Source of the DNA: Clarkia xantiana subsp. parviflora
Taxonomy: Eukaryota; Streptophyta; Magnoliopsida; Myrtales; Onagraceae
Direction: 5' to 3'
NCBI GenBank assembly: GCA_036873135.1
Contig: JAPTYO010000013.1
Coordinates: forward strand, 22,317,901 to 22,381,900
Length of the DNA stretch: 64,000 bases
A program made the translations under genes and the position numbers. Positions within the stretch are counted from its first letter, which is position 1, and each line of letters opens with the position of its first letter. The notes beneath the pieces were generated by a model, which was not told the DNA's origin, ran no database searches, and saw only the letters and a list, made by a program, of their open reading frames with translations. Below are positions 32,915-44,167 of this stretch, piece after piece.

Positions 32915-33609
32915 TGTTAGGTTATAAGGTCTGAGTCAACGGATCGCTAACTTAGAGCTTATCTCCCACTAATGTGATGTCGGGTTACGTGCTCCTCGGG
33001 GTCTTTCGTACCGTTTCCTACTCTTCCGATTCCTTGTCTCTCTGCTCCTTACTACCCTGCAAGAGGGGCAGTATCAAGCACGGAGGGGGGGGGGGGGGTG
33101 GTGCTTGATGAACCCTCTCCGATGCTTAAGTCAGAATACTTCTAGAGAGATAAAATGTAGAGAGAAGCCAGAACTAAAAATGTGCAAGTAATCCAGATGA
33201 TCAAATGAATGGTGGAAGGGTTGTATTTATAGGCAACGGTGTCATTAAGGTGACTTAATGACATCGTTAACCTTTAAACACAATTAATTAGTCCTTGATC
33301 ACATAATTAAAACCTTAAAGCATGGAGAGGTTGGCGGAAATAATCTAAGTGTGGGAGTCGGGAAACGGTGCCAGGGCCCTTGGGGGCGGAGAGAAAATCC
33401 GACCCCTAAGGGTAGGGGTTGGGTGTGGCCAACCCGATCTCACCTAGGTGAGTTCGACGCGTGGCCCAGACGAGTATTTTTACATCGTCCGGACCGTTGG
33501 TGTTTCGGCGGGGTGTTCGGGTCAAAGTTTCGATTTACAATCATTAACGAGGTGATAAAAATAAAACGATTCGGAAGTCAACAGGTTCAAATTGGGCGTA
33601 TATCCATCA
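32915..33609 (-). repeat. 3' LTR of the Tat element (695 bp)
   Basis: On the minus strand it starts TGATGGATATACGC at 33609 and ends CCTAACA at 32915. TATA box at 33224-33231 (TATTTATA on plus). A 14-base poly-G tract occupies plus-strand 33085-33098. It differs from the right LTR by about a dozen substitutions seen by eye, a shorter palindromic region near 33420-33450, and a longer poly-G run. Confidence 0.9.
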
Positions 33610-33626
33610 CATGCCCCCGAGTCAAC
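33610..33626 (-). other. polypurine tract
   Basis: The minus strand reads TTGACTCGGGGGCATG just before the LTR start TGATGG. Confidence 0.65.
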
Positions 33627-34154
33627 CAATGGCCTGACCCTTGATTGACTCTAGTTTAGGATGGTATGACACGCGCAATTTGAAGCCGGAATGTTACCTT
33701 TTGTCGGAATCCTTACTTACCCATGGGTGTGTGTCTCTGACTCTGCCCCCTGTCTTATAAGATAGATGAATTGCAAACGTCAGAATAGCACAGACATGTG
33801 TCCAAGCACGTGTCCGTCTAAGATGGAAATAATAAATCCAATATCGTCACGAGCTTATACTCGGAAAATATACGCATGTGTGGGGATGCAACATGAATAT
33901 GGTTAAGTGAGTCCATGCTTCAATTTCATGACGGGGTAAGCCTATGTGGGGAAAAATTTCGATTTTGGTCCAAATTTTTTTCTAAGTATAGGATACTAAA
34001 AAATATGCCTATAGGATGTTAACTAGGATAGGTGTGATTTTAACCGTGGTTAATGGGAACTAGGGGTATCAGTTTTTAAATCTGACCTTTAATTTTCCTT
34101 TCTAGAGATTAACGGTGTTGATTTAGCGGCTTTGGAAAAACCCTATTCCATTTT

Positions 34155-34167
34155 ACTATAAAAAAGG
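34155..34167 (+). promoter_or_regulatory. possible TATA box for the antisense gene
   Basis: ACTATAAAAAAGG on the plus strand is followed within 35 bp by a pyrimidine-rich leader (CTCATTCTCGTTGTCC), some 600 bp upstream of the antisense start codon at 34779. Its position fits an independent promoter inside the retrotransposon. This is inference only. Confidence 0.3.
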
Positions 34168-34429
34168 GGTAAGTGATTACCTCATTCTCGTTGTCCTTTT
34201 CTCTTTTTTCCTTTTGGCGGTAGGATTCTCAGTTGGATTCACTCCTCGGGACGCGTGTCGCATTGAGGTACGTGTCTTTTCCTTTGTGTAAGCGTTGCTT
34301 TTGGGAGACGTGATCCTGCTTCCCCCTTGATTGTTTCTTTTCTTGTCTTGTTTCTTGATTTGTGGGTCTTCATGGTGATATGGTCCTGTTTGGTTCATCC
34401 TCTTGCCCCCGTGTCTCTGCTTATTAGCA

Positions 34430-34632
34430 TGTGGGGTCTTCTTATAATGGGGTTATGACTATCTCTCTTTACCCCCTGCCTCTGCTCATTGGCCCGTGGG
34501 GTCTCTCTATAATGGGGTTATACTATCTCCCCTTGCCCCCCTGCCTCTGCTCATTGGCCTGTGGGGTCTTCTTATAATGGGGTTATAACTATCTCCCCTT
34601 GCCCCCTGCCTCTGATCATTGGCCTGTAGGTC
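34430..34632. repeat. 65-bp minisatellite, 3 copies
   Basis: Copies of GTGGGGTCTTCTTATAATGG ... CCTGCCTCTGCTCATTGGCC start near 34432, 34496 and 34562. They lie within the leader of the antisense gene. Confidence 0.85.
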
Positions 34633-34778
34633 TTCCCATATCATCTTTCTATTCTTACCTTTTGACTTTGTATTCGTCGTTTTAGGAAAATGAGTTTCAT
34701 CTCGTCTCTACGATCCCTTTCCTGTTTTACTTGGGCTAAGTTTGCGTGTTTTCGATCAGCAGATCTCCCCGGTGTTTG

Positions 34779-35847
34779 ATGAGGAGTAAGAGGCCAGTAC
34801 GGGTAGGAGTAGTTAGCTCCGGGACCGGACCCTCGATTGCAAAAAGATCGGTTTTTTGTGGTGTGAGGAGGTGTCCCCCAGTTGGAGGTAAGGGCGGTGT
34901 TGGTGTTAGGGTACCATCTTCTTTCTATATTGATGCCCCCCAATTGAGGGTCCGGGAGCCGTCTTTCGCTTCTCCCTTGTTTGGTAAGTCTTGGAATGTC
35001 TGAGTCTCCTTAGTGTATATTGGTGTTTACTCTGTGTCTTCTTGTAGGTAGACTTCGTCTTCCGCTTCTGAGTCGAAAGGAGCTATCTCGTCCTCTTGTT
35101 GATGGAATTGTTGGGTCTGAGTGGGCGCCTTATTACGGGTGTGAGGCTCGTTTTGACAATCAATCTTCTTTGCAAACTCCTGAGGTTGGAGTTCGTGTTT
35201 TGCAGTCTGCTATTCCTCCTGCTGATCGTGTGCCTCCTCCTAAGGGGTCGGAGGCAGTTTATGGATTGGCTCATGATGTGTTGTCTCGCTATGCTTCTGT
35301 AACTTTTTCTTAACCTTGTTATCCTTTAGGACGTTTCTCTTTCATGCTTTGTCCATCTCACACTTTGTTTTTGTCCCAGGGTATTGCTGACATTGTTAAT
35401 TTGTCCACCCTTGTTATTGATCTTGCTGAGGAGAAGAAGGTGCACGAGGACACTTGTGTCTCCCTTAGTTCTAAGCTTGTTAGTTGTTTGGAGCATAGTC
35501 GTATCACGGATTTGCAGTGCCGGGATTTGGAGAGTCGTATTGCCCTTCTTAAAGAAGAAATTGAGGCTTTAAGACAGAAGTCTTATCGCGATGAGGTACT
35601 TCGGGCTGCTGAGTTGGTGTCCCTTTTGGAAATGCTTCGTATGGAGGAGAAAGGGTGTGCTATTGCTGAGTATAAGGGTTCTTCCTCTTATCAGGATGCT
35701 ATCGATGTTCGCTGCTCCGTGGCTAAGCGTATTTCTTTAAAGGCGGTTCTTGAGCGTATATATATGATTGCTCCTGACTTTCCATTTTCTCAGCTTGGTG
35801 ATTTGTCTGACTTTGCTGTTAGGCATATTGCCAAGATGAGGAAGTAG
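34779..35847 (+). CDS. antisense spliced ORF of the Tat element (aORF)
   Basis: Three exons (34779-34983, 35048-35298, 35380-35847) with GT/AG borders join in frame to 307 residues, on the strand opposite to pol. The first exon is basic (MRSKRPVRVG). The second contains SEWAPYY and SSLQTPEVGVRVLQ. The third has LSRYAS|GIADIVNLS, a coiled coil with heptad-like LESRIALLKEEIEALRQKS, and PDFPFSQLGDLSDFAV. It aligns with the antisense ORF at 11745-13197 through the last two exons, with identical intron phases (1, then 0). Unlike pol of the same element, it has no stop or frameshift. Extra ORFs of this kind are known in Tat elements; their function is not established. No nuclear-localisation or enzymatic motif is obvious beyond the basic N-terminus. 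Confidence 0.7.
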
Positions 35848-36496
35848 TACACCTATCTCTTGTGGTGGTTTTGTGAGTTTGTGGCTTGAGGTTTCTCTTA
35901 ATTTAGGTCGTACTTCTCCCTCTTGCCTTCTAGCCTCTTTATGTTGGTCTGTTTTGGGATTGGATCTCAGAATCTTCTCATAGATTGTTGGGTTGCTAAG
36001 TGGCTTGTCTTTATTGGTTGTGTTGTTACTTTTCTTCTCATTCATGTTGCTTGGCTGAAGTGCCTATGAGGTAGTCTTGAACTTGTACTCATCTTTCTTC
36101 ATTGAGTTTATCAAGGGTTCCTTCTTGTGGTGTCTTCTTACTACTCTTCCTGTTGGTGGGTTGCACTTATCTTTAGAGTTTGAAACTCCACATCTCTTAG
36201 TTTTGCCATCTTTGTTTGATACACTTGTCTTTGCTTATGGTATGCATGGCAAGGTGATTATCTCCCCTTTTCATGATAACTTCTTGTGCCTCAGTGTGTA
36301 GTTCTTTGGTTATGGACCCTTCCTTTTCTGGTGCTTCCTTTACTTTGCATTTCTTTTGTGTTTTCCTTCATCATTATACCTGTCATCTCATCAAGAGTAA
36401 ACATTAAGTGCTCGTCATATCTCTTTGCCTTGTAAAAAATTGTTCCATGGTGTTCTTCTTTGTATAGTGTAATGATCCCTTCAGATACCCTCATAG
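35848..36496. other. region between antisense gene and minisatellites
   Basis: T-rich on the plus strand with small frames but no recognised product. It probably includes the 3' untranslated region of the antisense gene. Confidence 0.4.
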
Positions 36497-36890
36497 GGGT
36501 GTAGTGAATATTTCACGAGATAGGCTCTCGGAGGGCACTGGAGTTGGACCAAAGATACGCTCTTGGTGGGCGTCGAAATCTTTTTACGAGATAGGCTCTC
36601 GGAGGGCACTTAGCGTTTCACAGGATAGGCTCCCGGAGGGCACAAGTTAGACCAAAGATACGCTCCTGGTGGGCGTCGAAAACTGTTCACGAGACTGGCT
36701 CTCGGAGGGCACTTAACGTTTCACAGGATAGGCTCCCGGAGGGCACAAGTTAGACCAAAGATACGCTCCTGGTGGGCGTCGAAAACTGTTCACGAGACTG
36801 GCTCTCGGAGAGCACTTAACGTTTCACAGGATAGGCTCCCGGAGGGCACAAGTTAGATCAAAGATACGCTCCTGGTGGGCGTCGAATCTG
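36497..36890. repeat. about 103-bp tandem repeat
   Basis: Units contain CACGAGA(T/C)(A/T)GGCTCTCGGAGGGCAC, GTTTCACAGGATAGGCTCC and AAGATACGCTCCTGGTGGG. Full copies start near 36614, 36718 and 36821. Confidence 0.85.
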
Positions 36891-37180
36891 GTAGTTTGAA
36901 ATCTACCTCAAGATACGCTCTTGGGGGCGTCGAATCTGGTAGTTTGAAATCTACCTCAAGATACGCTCTTGGGGGCGTTGAATCTGGTAGTTTGAAATCT
37001 ACCTCAAGATACGCTCTTGGGGGCGTCGAAGTTCGTAGTTTTTGGAAACCACTCTCAAGATACGCTCTTGGGGGCGTTGAAGGTCGTAGTATGAAAAATA
37101 CTCTCAAGATGCGCTCTTGGGGGCGTTGAAGGTCGTAGTATGAAAACTACTCTCAAGATACGCTCTTGGGGGCGTTGAGG
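36862..37180. repeat. about 53-bp minisatellite, 6-7 copies
   Basis: The unit CAAGATACGCTCTTGGGGG is followed by CGTCGAATCTGGTAGTTTG, with later copies drifting to GGTCGTAGTATGAAAA. It shares the AAGATACGCTC core with the preceding 103-bp array, so the two look derived from one another. Confidence 0.9.
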
Positions 37181-37494
37181 GTGTTGTTGACTTGGAAGTC
37201 ATATCTGTGTAAGGATAACATAATGATTATATCACCATCTTCTTTGAAAGACACTTTTGAGTAACTTCTACTTCAATATGAGCATTCATGCTTTATGTAC
37301 ATTTGGGGTGTCTTCGATGGTTCATGACACCCTTTGTGGGATATTAAGGATAGGTGCAGAGTTAGAGAATCTTCTTGAGTTCTCCTCCTCAAACTTGTTT
37401 TTGGAAAACTTAAGCAATTAGATATGTAATGACTTGAAATAAATCCAAGGATATGGTCTTTTATTTGTGTTGTCTCCTTAGACGTAGAACTTCT

Positions 37495-40400
37495 TTAGAT
37501 GTTCTCCACTGAAGGTGTTTGTGGAGATATCCCATCTCCATCCTCTAGGCGGTAAGCATTTGCGTATGGAACAGATGCTGTCTTATATGGCCCTTCCCAC
37601 TTTGGAGATAATTTTCTGACGTGGTCTAAGTGTGAGAACTCGTTTTTTCTGAGCACTAGTTCTCCTATGTGGAATTGCCTCTCCTTGACTTGGCGGTTGT
37701 AATACCTTGCGGATACAAGACGCATTCGTGCATGTGCTTCCTCTGAGTTCCATCTTTTATCATCCACAAGGTCTAAGTCTAAGAGCCTTGCTTTGTTGTT
37801 CTCGTGCTCTTCAAAGTACGTGGTCCTTAGTGATGATACAACCATTTCTGCTGGTGCCACCGCTTCGGTCCCGTATACTAGGCCAAATGGTGTTTCTCCT
37901 GTGGCTATCTTTGGTGTTGTTCGCACTACCCACATGACATTTTCCAACTCATCTACCCAACTTCCCTTGGTAGCATGAAGTCGTTTCTTTAGTCCGTCTA
38001 GCACTATTTTATTTGCCGACTCTACTTGCCCGTTTGTCTGGGGGTGTTTTACTGATGCGAAGCGTTGCTCTATATTCAGCCTTTCACAGTACCATTGCAA
38101 TTTCTTGCTCTTGAATTGTGGACCATTATCACTTATTATGGCTTTTGGGACTCCGTGTCTCGAGACAATGTGAGATTGAATGAAGTTAACGATTTGCTCG
38201 TCTGTTGTCTTTCCCATTGGCTTCGCTTCTATCCACTTGGAGAAGTAGTCTATTGCTACTATTATACAAGTTTTCTGCCCTTTTGTTCTTGGTAGGGGGC
38301 CTATTAGATCAATCCCCCACTGTGCGAATGGCCAGGCTCCCGAGATGAAACTTAGCTTTGCCGCTGGGCTGTTATATTTCTGGAGTACCTTTGGCAGTGA
38401 TCACATTTTTGTACCAAGTCTGCTGCTTTTTTGCTCATTGTTGGCCAATAGTACCCTAGGTTGTAGACCTTTCGGATTATTGATCGTGCTCCTTCATGGC
38501 ACCCCGCATCTCCTTCATGGAGCTCTTCAAGTACTCTCTATGTTTCTGGATATGTTATGCATTTGAGGAAGGGTGTGGAGTACCCTTTTTTGTAGAGTTC
38601 ATTATCCATCATTGCATAATTTCTAGCCATCCTTTCAATCTTGACTGCCTCCACTTTATCCTCTGGGAGTTTTCCTTCCGTGATGTACTGACGCATTGGG
38701 GCCATCCAGGCTTCTCCTTCATCTATTACTAGAGTCTCCATTTGTTCTATCACTGATTGCGTTCTTTGCTCTACAAAGTGAACCTCTTTGCCTGCTTCTA
38801 CCCCTAGGGCTAGTTTGCTTAAGGCGTCCGCCTCCTGGTTTTGTTCTCTTGGGACTGACTCAATGTCGAAGCTTTGGAAGCTATTTATTAGGTCCCTGGC
38901 TTGTTGTAGGTATTTCTGCATGTTTTCAGACTTTGTGTAAATTCCTTTCACTTGATTGACAACTAATTGAGAATCACATTTAACTCTTAGGTGCTTTGCA
39001 CCTACTCCTTTGGCTATTCTCAAGCCTGTTATCAGTGCTTCATATTCAGCCTCATTGTTCGTTGCCTTGAAGGTAAGTGCCATGGCATACCGCAGAGGTG
39101 TATCCCTACTTGGTGGGTATAATAGGAGGCCTGCACCTGAACCTCCCCTGTTGGATGACCCATCGGTATGCATCTCCCATAACTCTTCTGGTGGTTTCTC
39201 CTGACTACTACTCGCCTCACTTGTAGTTGTGATTTCTCCCAAGTCCTTATCGGGATTAATTCCGGTGAATTCGGCAATAAAATATGCTAGAGCTTGCCCT
39301 TTAATAGCTGTTCTAGGGGCGAAGTGAATACGAAACTCACTTAGCTCAATTGCCCATTTGGTCAATCTTCCCGATGTATCTGGTCTTTGGAGGAGGTGTT
39401 TCAATGGTTGGTCTGTGAGGACTGTTACTTCATGCCCATGAAAATATGGTCTCAACTTCCTTGCGGATATGATCAGTGCATAGAGGTACTTTTCTATTGC
39501 CAAGTAGTTGATCTCATACTTTGCCAATGTTTTACTTACGAAGTATACTGGCAATTGTGCAGCGTTTTCTTCTTTTATTAGCACCGAGCTTACTGCCACG
39601 TTGCTCACGGAGATGTAGAGGTAGAGGGGCTCCCCTGGTGTAGGCTTTGCTAGGGGTGGTAGTGTCTTTAGATGTTGTTTGAGTTGTTGGAAGGCTTCTT
39701 CACATCTTGGTGTCCACTCGAACTTCTTGTTTGCCCTTTAGCACCTCAAAGAAGGGTAGTGCTTTGTCTCCTATCTTGGACAGGAATCTGTTAAGAGCTG
39801 CCAATCTCCCATTCAGTCGTTGAACCTCTTTGTGTTTCGTAGGTGACTGCATTTCTTCAATTACTTGCAGTTTCTCGCGGTTTACCTCTATGCCTCGCTG
39901 ACTTACCATGAAGCCTAAAAACTTCCCTGATTGTACCCCAAATGCACATTTTTTCGGGTTTAGGCGGACTTGGTATTGTCTCATTCTCTCAAACGTTGAG
40001 CGAAGGTTTTCAACATGGTCTTTCTTCTTTTTGGATTTGACGATCATGTCGTCCACGTATGCCTCCATTGTCTTCCCTATCATGTCTCCGAAGATTTTGT
40101 TGACCATTCTTTGATATGTTGCTCCAGCATTTATGAGTCCGAAGGGCATCACCGTGTAATGGTATATCTCACTGTCAGCGTAGAATGCTGTGTGAGGGGC
40201 GTCTTCAGGGGCCATTTTTATTTGGTTATATCCTGAGTATGCATCAATGAAGCTCATTAGTTGGTGACCTGATGTTGCATCCACTAACTGATCTATTCTT
40301 GGGAGTGGTATGAGTCCTTAGGACATGCTTTGTTTAGGTCGCGATAATCGATGCACATTCTCCAACTTCCTCCCGCCTTCTTTACCAGTACTGGGTTTGC

Positions 40401-41401
40401 CACCCATGTTTGGAATCTGATCTCCTTGATGAAATTTGCTTTCAATAGCCTTTCCACTTCTTCCTGAATAGCTATCTTTTTGCTTCCTCCCATTGGCCTT
40501 ACCTTTTGTGTTATTGGTCGCGTTGCCGCGTCTATATTGAGCTTGTGTGAAATTACTTCTTCTGATATTCCTGGAATATCGCTCGGTGACCAGGCGAACA
40601 GATCTTTGTATTCCCTTAGTAAAGCTACTAAGTGCTTTTCCTCTTCCTGAGATAAGGCGGTCCCGATTTTTGCTTTCCTGTCGGGCTCTTCTATGAGTAT
40701 TTCTTTTAATTCCTCCATGGGGGCGGGTCTCCATGATCCTCTCCTGGGTCCTCATCTATTAGTAGGACCTCTTCGGTTGTTTTCTTCTTCTTGCTTAGTG
40801 CGATCCTTGCACATTTCCTTGCTACCTTCTGGTTACCCTTTACTTCTCCTAGTCCTTGGCTTGTAGGGGATTTCATTTTCTGATGTGGTGTTGATGGCAC
40901 CATACCCCACTTGTTGATTGTAGTGGTACCCAGGACTCAACTATATTCCTCCATTTCTTCTGTGATGAAGAAAGGGACATCGATCTTTAACTGCCTCTGG
41001 CCTATTCCCAATGTCACGGGTAGTGTGACTGCCCCCAGTGGGTAGGTTGGCTCTCATGAAAATCCAACCAAGGGAGAGTGAACCTGTTTTATGCTACTCG
41101 GCCTTACACCCAGTATGTCGATGACTTTCTTGCTAATGATGTTAGGTGAGCTTCCACTGTCTACCAGGATTCTTCCAATGTCCATATCAGTGATCTTCAT
41201 TGTTATGACTAGGGCATCCCGGTTGTCAGGTAACACATGTCCAATGTCCCTTTTTGAAAATTGTATTATATCTTCTTTATTTTCTTCTACTTGCTCTTGT
41301 TTTGGTTTATGGTCTTCTAACTGTGCCATATACGCCTCTCTGGCATTCGCTGACTCTCCTCCTGCTCCATAACCTCCATGAATGACATATACGATTGCCA
41401 T
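37495..41401 (-). pseudogene. pol: Tat-lineage Pol remnant (PR-RT-RH-aRH-IN), frameshifted
   Basis: The pieces lie in order on the minus strand. Gag tail plus protease 41401-41054 (LVDSGSSPN, the normal D-S-G); linker 40903-40706; RT N-part 40718-40293; RT core 40284-39700 with PFGLINAGATYQRM and YVDDMIVKS; RNase H plus archaeal-type RNase H 39608-38538 (HTDGSSNRGG, NNEAEYEALITG, REQNQEADALSKL); a broken integrase zinc finger around 38540-38220; integrase core and C-terminus 38217-37495 (DNGPQFKSK, GQVESANK). Frame changes or stops separate the pieces. Gag proper is deleted. The domain order and second RNase H match the element at 15324-19067. The coding potential is lost, whereas the antisense gene of the same element is open. 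Confidence 0.9.
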
Positions 41402-41431
41402 CTGGCTGGTGATAATTAGGCTTTCTATTCG

Positions 41432-41454
41432 AAACCCACGGACGACGCCAAGTG
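41432..41454 (-). other. primer binding site
   Basis: The minus strand reads CTTGGCGTCGTCCGTGGG directly after the 5' LTR end CTAACA. It is related to the site at 25854 but with substitutions, and again tRNA-Asp-like. Confidence 0.6.
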
Positions 41455-42208
41455 TTAGGTTATAAGGTCTGAGTCAACGGATCGCTAACTTAGAGCTTAT
41501 CTCCCACTAATGTGATGTCGGGTTACGTGCTCATCGGGGTCTTTCGTAACGTTTCCTACTCTTCCGCTTCCTTGTCTCTCTGCTCCTTGCTACCCTGCAA
41601 GAGGGGCAGTATCAAGTACGGAGGGGGGGGGGGTGCTTGATGAACCCTCTCCGATGCTTAAGTCAGAATACTTCTAGAGAGATAAAATGTAGAGAGAAGT
41701 CAGAGCTAAAAATGTGCAAGTAATCCAGATGATCAATTGAATGGTGGAAGGGTTGTATTTATAGGCAACGGTGTCATTAAGGTGACTTAATGACATCGTT
41801 AACCTTTAAACACAATTAATTAGTCCTTGATCACATAATTAAAACCTTAAAGCATGGAGAGGTTGGCGGAAATAATCTAAGTGTGGGAGTCGGGAAACGG
41901 TGCCAGGGCCCTTGGGGGCGGAAAGAAAATCGGACCCCTAAGGGTAGGGGTTGGGTGTGGCCACCCAACCCCTCCCTAGGGGAGATGGGTTGGCCAACCC
42001 GATCTCCCCTAGGGGAGATCGGGTGTGGCCACCCGATCTCACCTAGGTGAGTTCGACGTGTGGCCCGGACGAGTATTTTTGCCTCGTCCGGACCGTTGGT
42101 GTTTCGGCGGGGTGTTCGGGTTAAAGTTTCGATTTACAATCATTAACGGGGTGATAAAAATAAAACGATTCGGAAGTCAACGGGTTCAAATTGGGCGTAT
42201 ATCCATCA
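41455..42208 (-). repeat. 5' LTR of the Tat element (754 bp)
   Basis: It pairs with 32915-33609. About 59 extra bases at 41955-42045 form nested palindromes (CCTAGGGGAGAT and its inverse, between GGTGTGGCCACCC blocks). Poly-G run of 11 at 41623-41633. TATA (TATTTATA on plus) at 41756-41763. Confidence 0.9.
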
Positions 42209-43218
42209 AGCTAAATTTTGTATTTTTTTTTTTTTATCTCTTTGTCTGAAGAGAATGATGTTGTCAATGCAAAAAACAATAGAAATAAATGCTAAAATGG
42301 ATATTTTTTGATCAGTACTTCAGACGACATTTTTAATTGGTGCTTAAAATACTACCAAATGATATTTAGAGCTGTACCGAGATGCCATGACCATGGATCT
42401 CCTCTATATTATAACAAACATGGAGGAAGCAGTGAAGATATTATGTTATTATTTTATTATTATATGAATAACCAATAGCATGTTAGGATATGAAGTTGTT
42501 ATATTGTTACATATAATGTATTAGATAATTCAATAAGATACATAGTTTATCTTTTTTTTATATATATAAAATTGGATTTTTGAAGGGTCTTCTGGCATGG
42601 TTCCATTTTGAATTTTTATGTCCAAGAGAAGCGACTTTTAGGTTGAGGCCCAATAATACGTTTATAAATGTAGTAGATAGTAGATTATTTGAATTACTTA
42701 GAAAAAGAAGCAGCAATAATTTTTCTTTTATTAATGTATATACTATATACTTAAGATTAAATTGATATGTTTTTTTTACATATTCATGACTTTTTAAAGA
42801 ATACATATTCTATAATCTTTAATCTTTAAGAAATAAAATTATTTGTATTGACTTAAATCTATATAACTGATCTGTTTTATTTACGTTGTGCTAATTTAAC
42901 ATTCATTGTATTATAATTTCTGTGAAATATGAAAGTAAAAATCATTTTTAATGAAGGTTTTCTGTTTTCTTACTTTTTAATAATTGTTTTAATAATGTCG
43001 ACAAAATAGCATAATAATAAATATAAAATGAAATCTCTTATATTGTTTAATAGTCGCTAAATCAATAAAAAAAATGTTGGAATATATAAATTAAGAACAC
43101 ATACAAAATAATATGCAATATTTACAAACATCATCTATATATAGTATAAATGGTATAATTACATACCCTTATTACTTAAAATATCGAACCCCGCGCATTG
43201 CGCGGGGCAAATACCTAG

Positions 43219-43420
43219 TATAATATAATTGAGATGCACTTTTGGCTAGATTGCTAATCTATAGCCCCGTGATCAACTCCAATTCTCATTGGCTGGTGAT
43301 TTTAGCTTGACACTTTCTCTCCATCTATCCAGGCGTTTCATAATTCATTATTCGGGCCAGACGTTACATATTTCATTATCTAAAAATAAAAATTAAATTG
43401 ATAAGAGACCATGTTCGTCG
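43219..43420 (+). mobile_element. 5' part of another Helitron body (D2), tip missing
   Basis: Directly after the CTAG of D1 comes TATAATATAATTGAGATGC, similar to the D1 start (ATATATAATTTGGATGC) and again followed by a region containing ATTGGCTG. The TCTATA tip is absent here and may lie in the TCTATA run at 32560. The 3' end of D2 was not found. Confidence 0.45.
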
Positions 43421-44086
43421 ATGAATAGTAAAATCAATTCATGTTAAAAAAATGATTATTATGAGAGGTTAATAGTGAAATAATTAGAAAGTATGTGAAA
43501 GAAATGGATATTAAAAATACTAATAAAGAAAACATATCACTAAGGACAAAATTAAAAATTGATTAAATTTAGAGGACTATATGTGATATTTTATTAAATA
43601 AAAAGGAAACGTCTTCTGAGGAGCAATGTGGAGCTCTGAAGCAAATCTAATGCATTTTCCTTGACGTTCGAGCTTTCTTGTCCACGGTTTGAGTTTTTAC
43701 CAGATTTAGCGAGCAACCAGCGCATGCTCTAACCTTATCAACGTAGCCATAGTCAAGAGGCCAGTCCGTGCCCAATTATACTCGCTTCCTCATATACATG
43801 GTCCGATGTGTGGGTCAGACGAGACTTGATATTTTTTAAACATTTATATGTATGTATTAGTATGTTATATATATATATATATATTGAATTTATAAATAAG
43901 TCAATGATCATGGCTGTGCAACTTCCACACAGTTTCTTTTCCCGTCTCTCTGACCTCTGCATGGGTCGAGACGCGGAAACCCTAAACCAAACCACCGCCG
44001 TCGTCGGCGTCAACCAACTTCATAACACAACTGGCCTTCACTTATCAGAATCTTCTTCACCATACGCGTTGAGTGCATGCATATGC
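43421..44086. other. upstream region of the PADRE gene
   Basis: AT-rich up to about 43900, then mixed. A 118-codon frame at 43808-44164 overlaps the presumed promoter and leader and has no recognised domain. Confidence 0.35.
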
Positions 44087-44104
44087 CTCTATATATATAT
44101 ATAC
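44087..44104 (+). promoter_or_regulatory. TATA box of the PADRE gene
   Basis: CTCTATATATATATATACC lies about 70-80 bp upstream of the start codon. The following leader ends ACTAATACATGG. Confidence 0.45.
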
Positions 44105-44167
44105 CAAACCCCATCTTTCTTTCTTCTCATCTGCACAAAACTCCATTATTCCTGCAAAAACTAATAC

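Larger units (their letters stand above)
32915..42208 (-). mobile_element. Ty3/gypsy Tat-lineage retrotransposon, both LTRs, TSD AGCTA
   Basis: The element has both LTRs (41455-42208 as 5', 32915-33609 as 3'), primer binding site, polypurine tract and a perfect 5-bp target duplication AGCTA (32910-32914 and 42209-42213). The interior of 7.8 kb holds protease through integrase in several frames, three minisatellite regions and a complete antisense spliced gene. Gag is missing: only about 50 bp separate the primer site from the protein stretch leading into the protease. It is therefore structurally complete at its ends but cannot move alone. Confidence 0.95.
32560..43218 (+). mobile_element. 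Helitron D1, split by a Tat retrotransposon
   Basis: It starts with a run of TCTATC/TCTATA units followed by TTATATATAATTTGGATGC, and ends with the hairpin CCCCGCGCATTGCGCGGGG, CAAATAC and CTAG, then T. The retrotransposon at 32915-42208 is inserted at AGCTA. Without it the Helitron is about 1.36 kb. No Rep/helicase or captured gene is recognised in 32585-32914 or 42209-43185. Confidence 0.7.

Noticed and set aside
9115..42208. Endogenous pararetrovirus
   Set aside because: The pol order PR-RT-RH-aRH-IN, the LTRs with primer site and polypurine tract, and the TSD are those of Ty3/gypsy Tat elements. No movement or coat protein is seen.
43808..44164. 118-codon frame upstream of the PADRE gene
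   Set aside because: It covers the TATA region and leader of the gene and has no recognisable domain.
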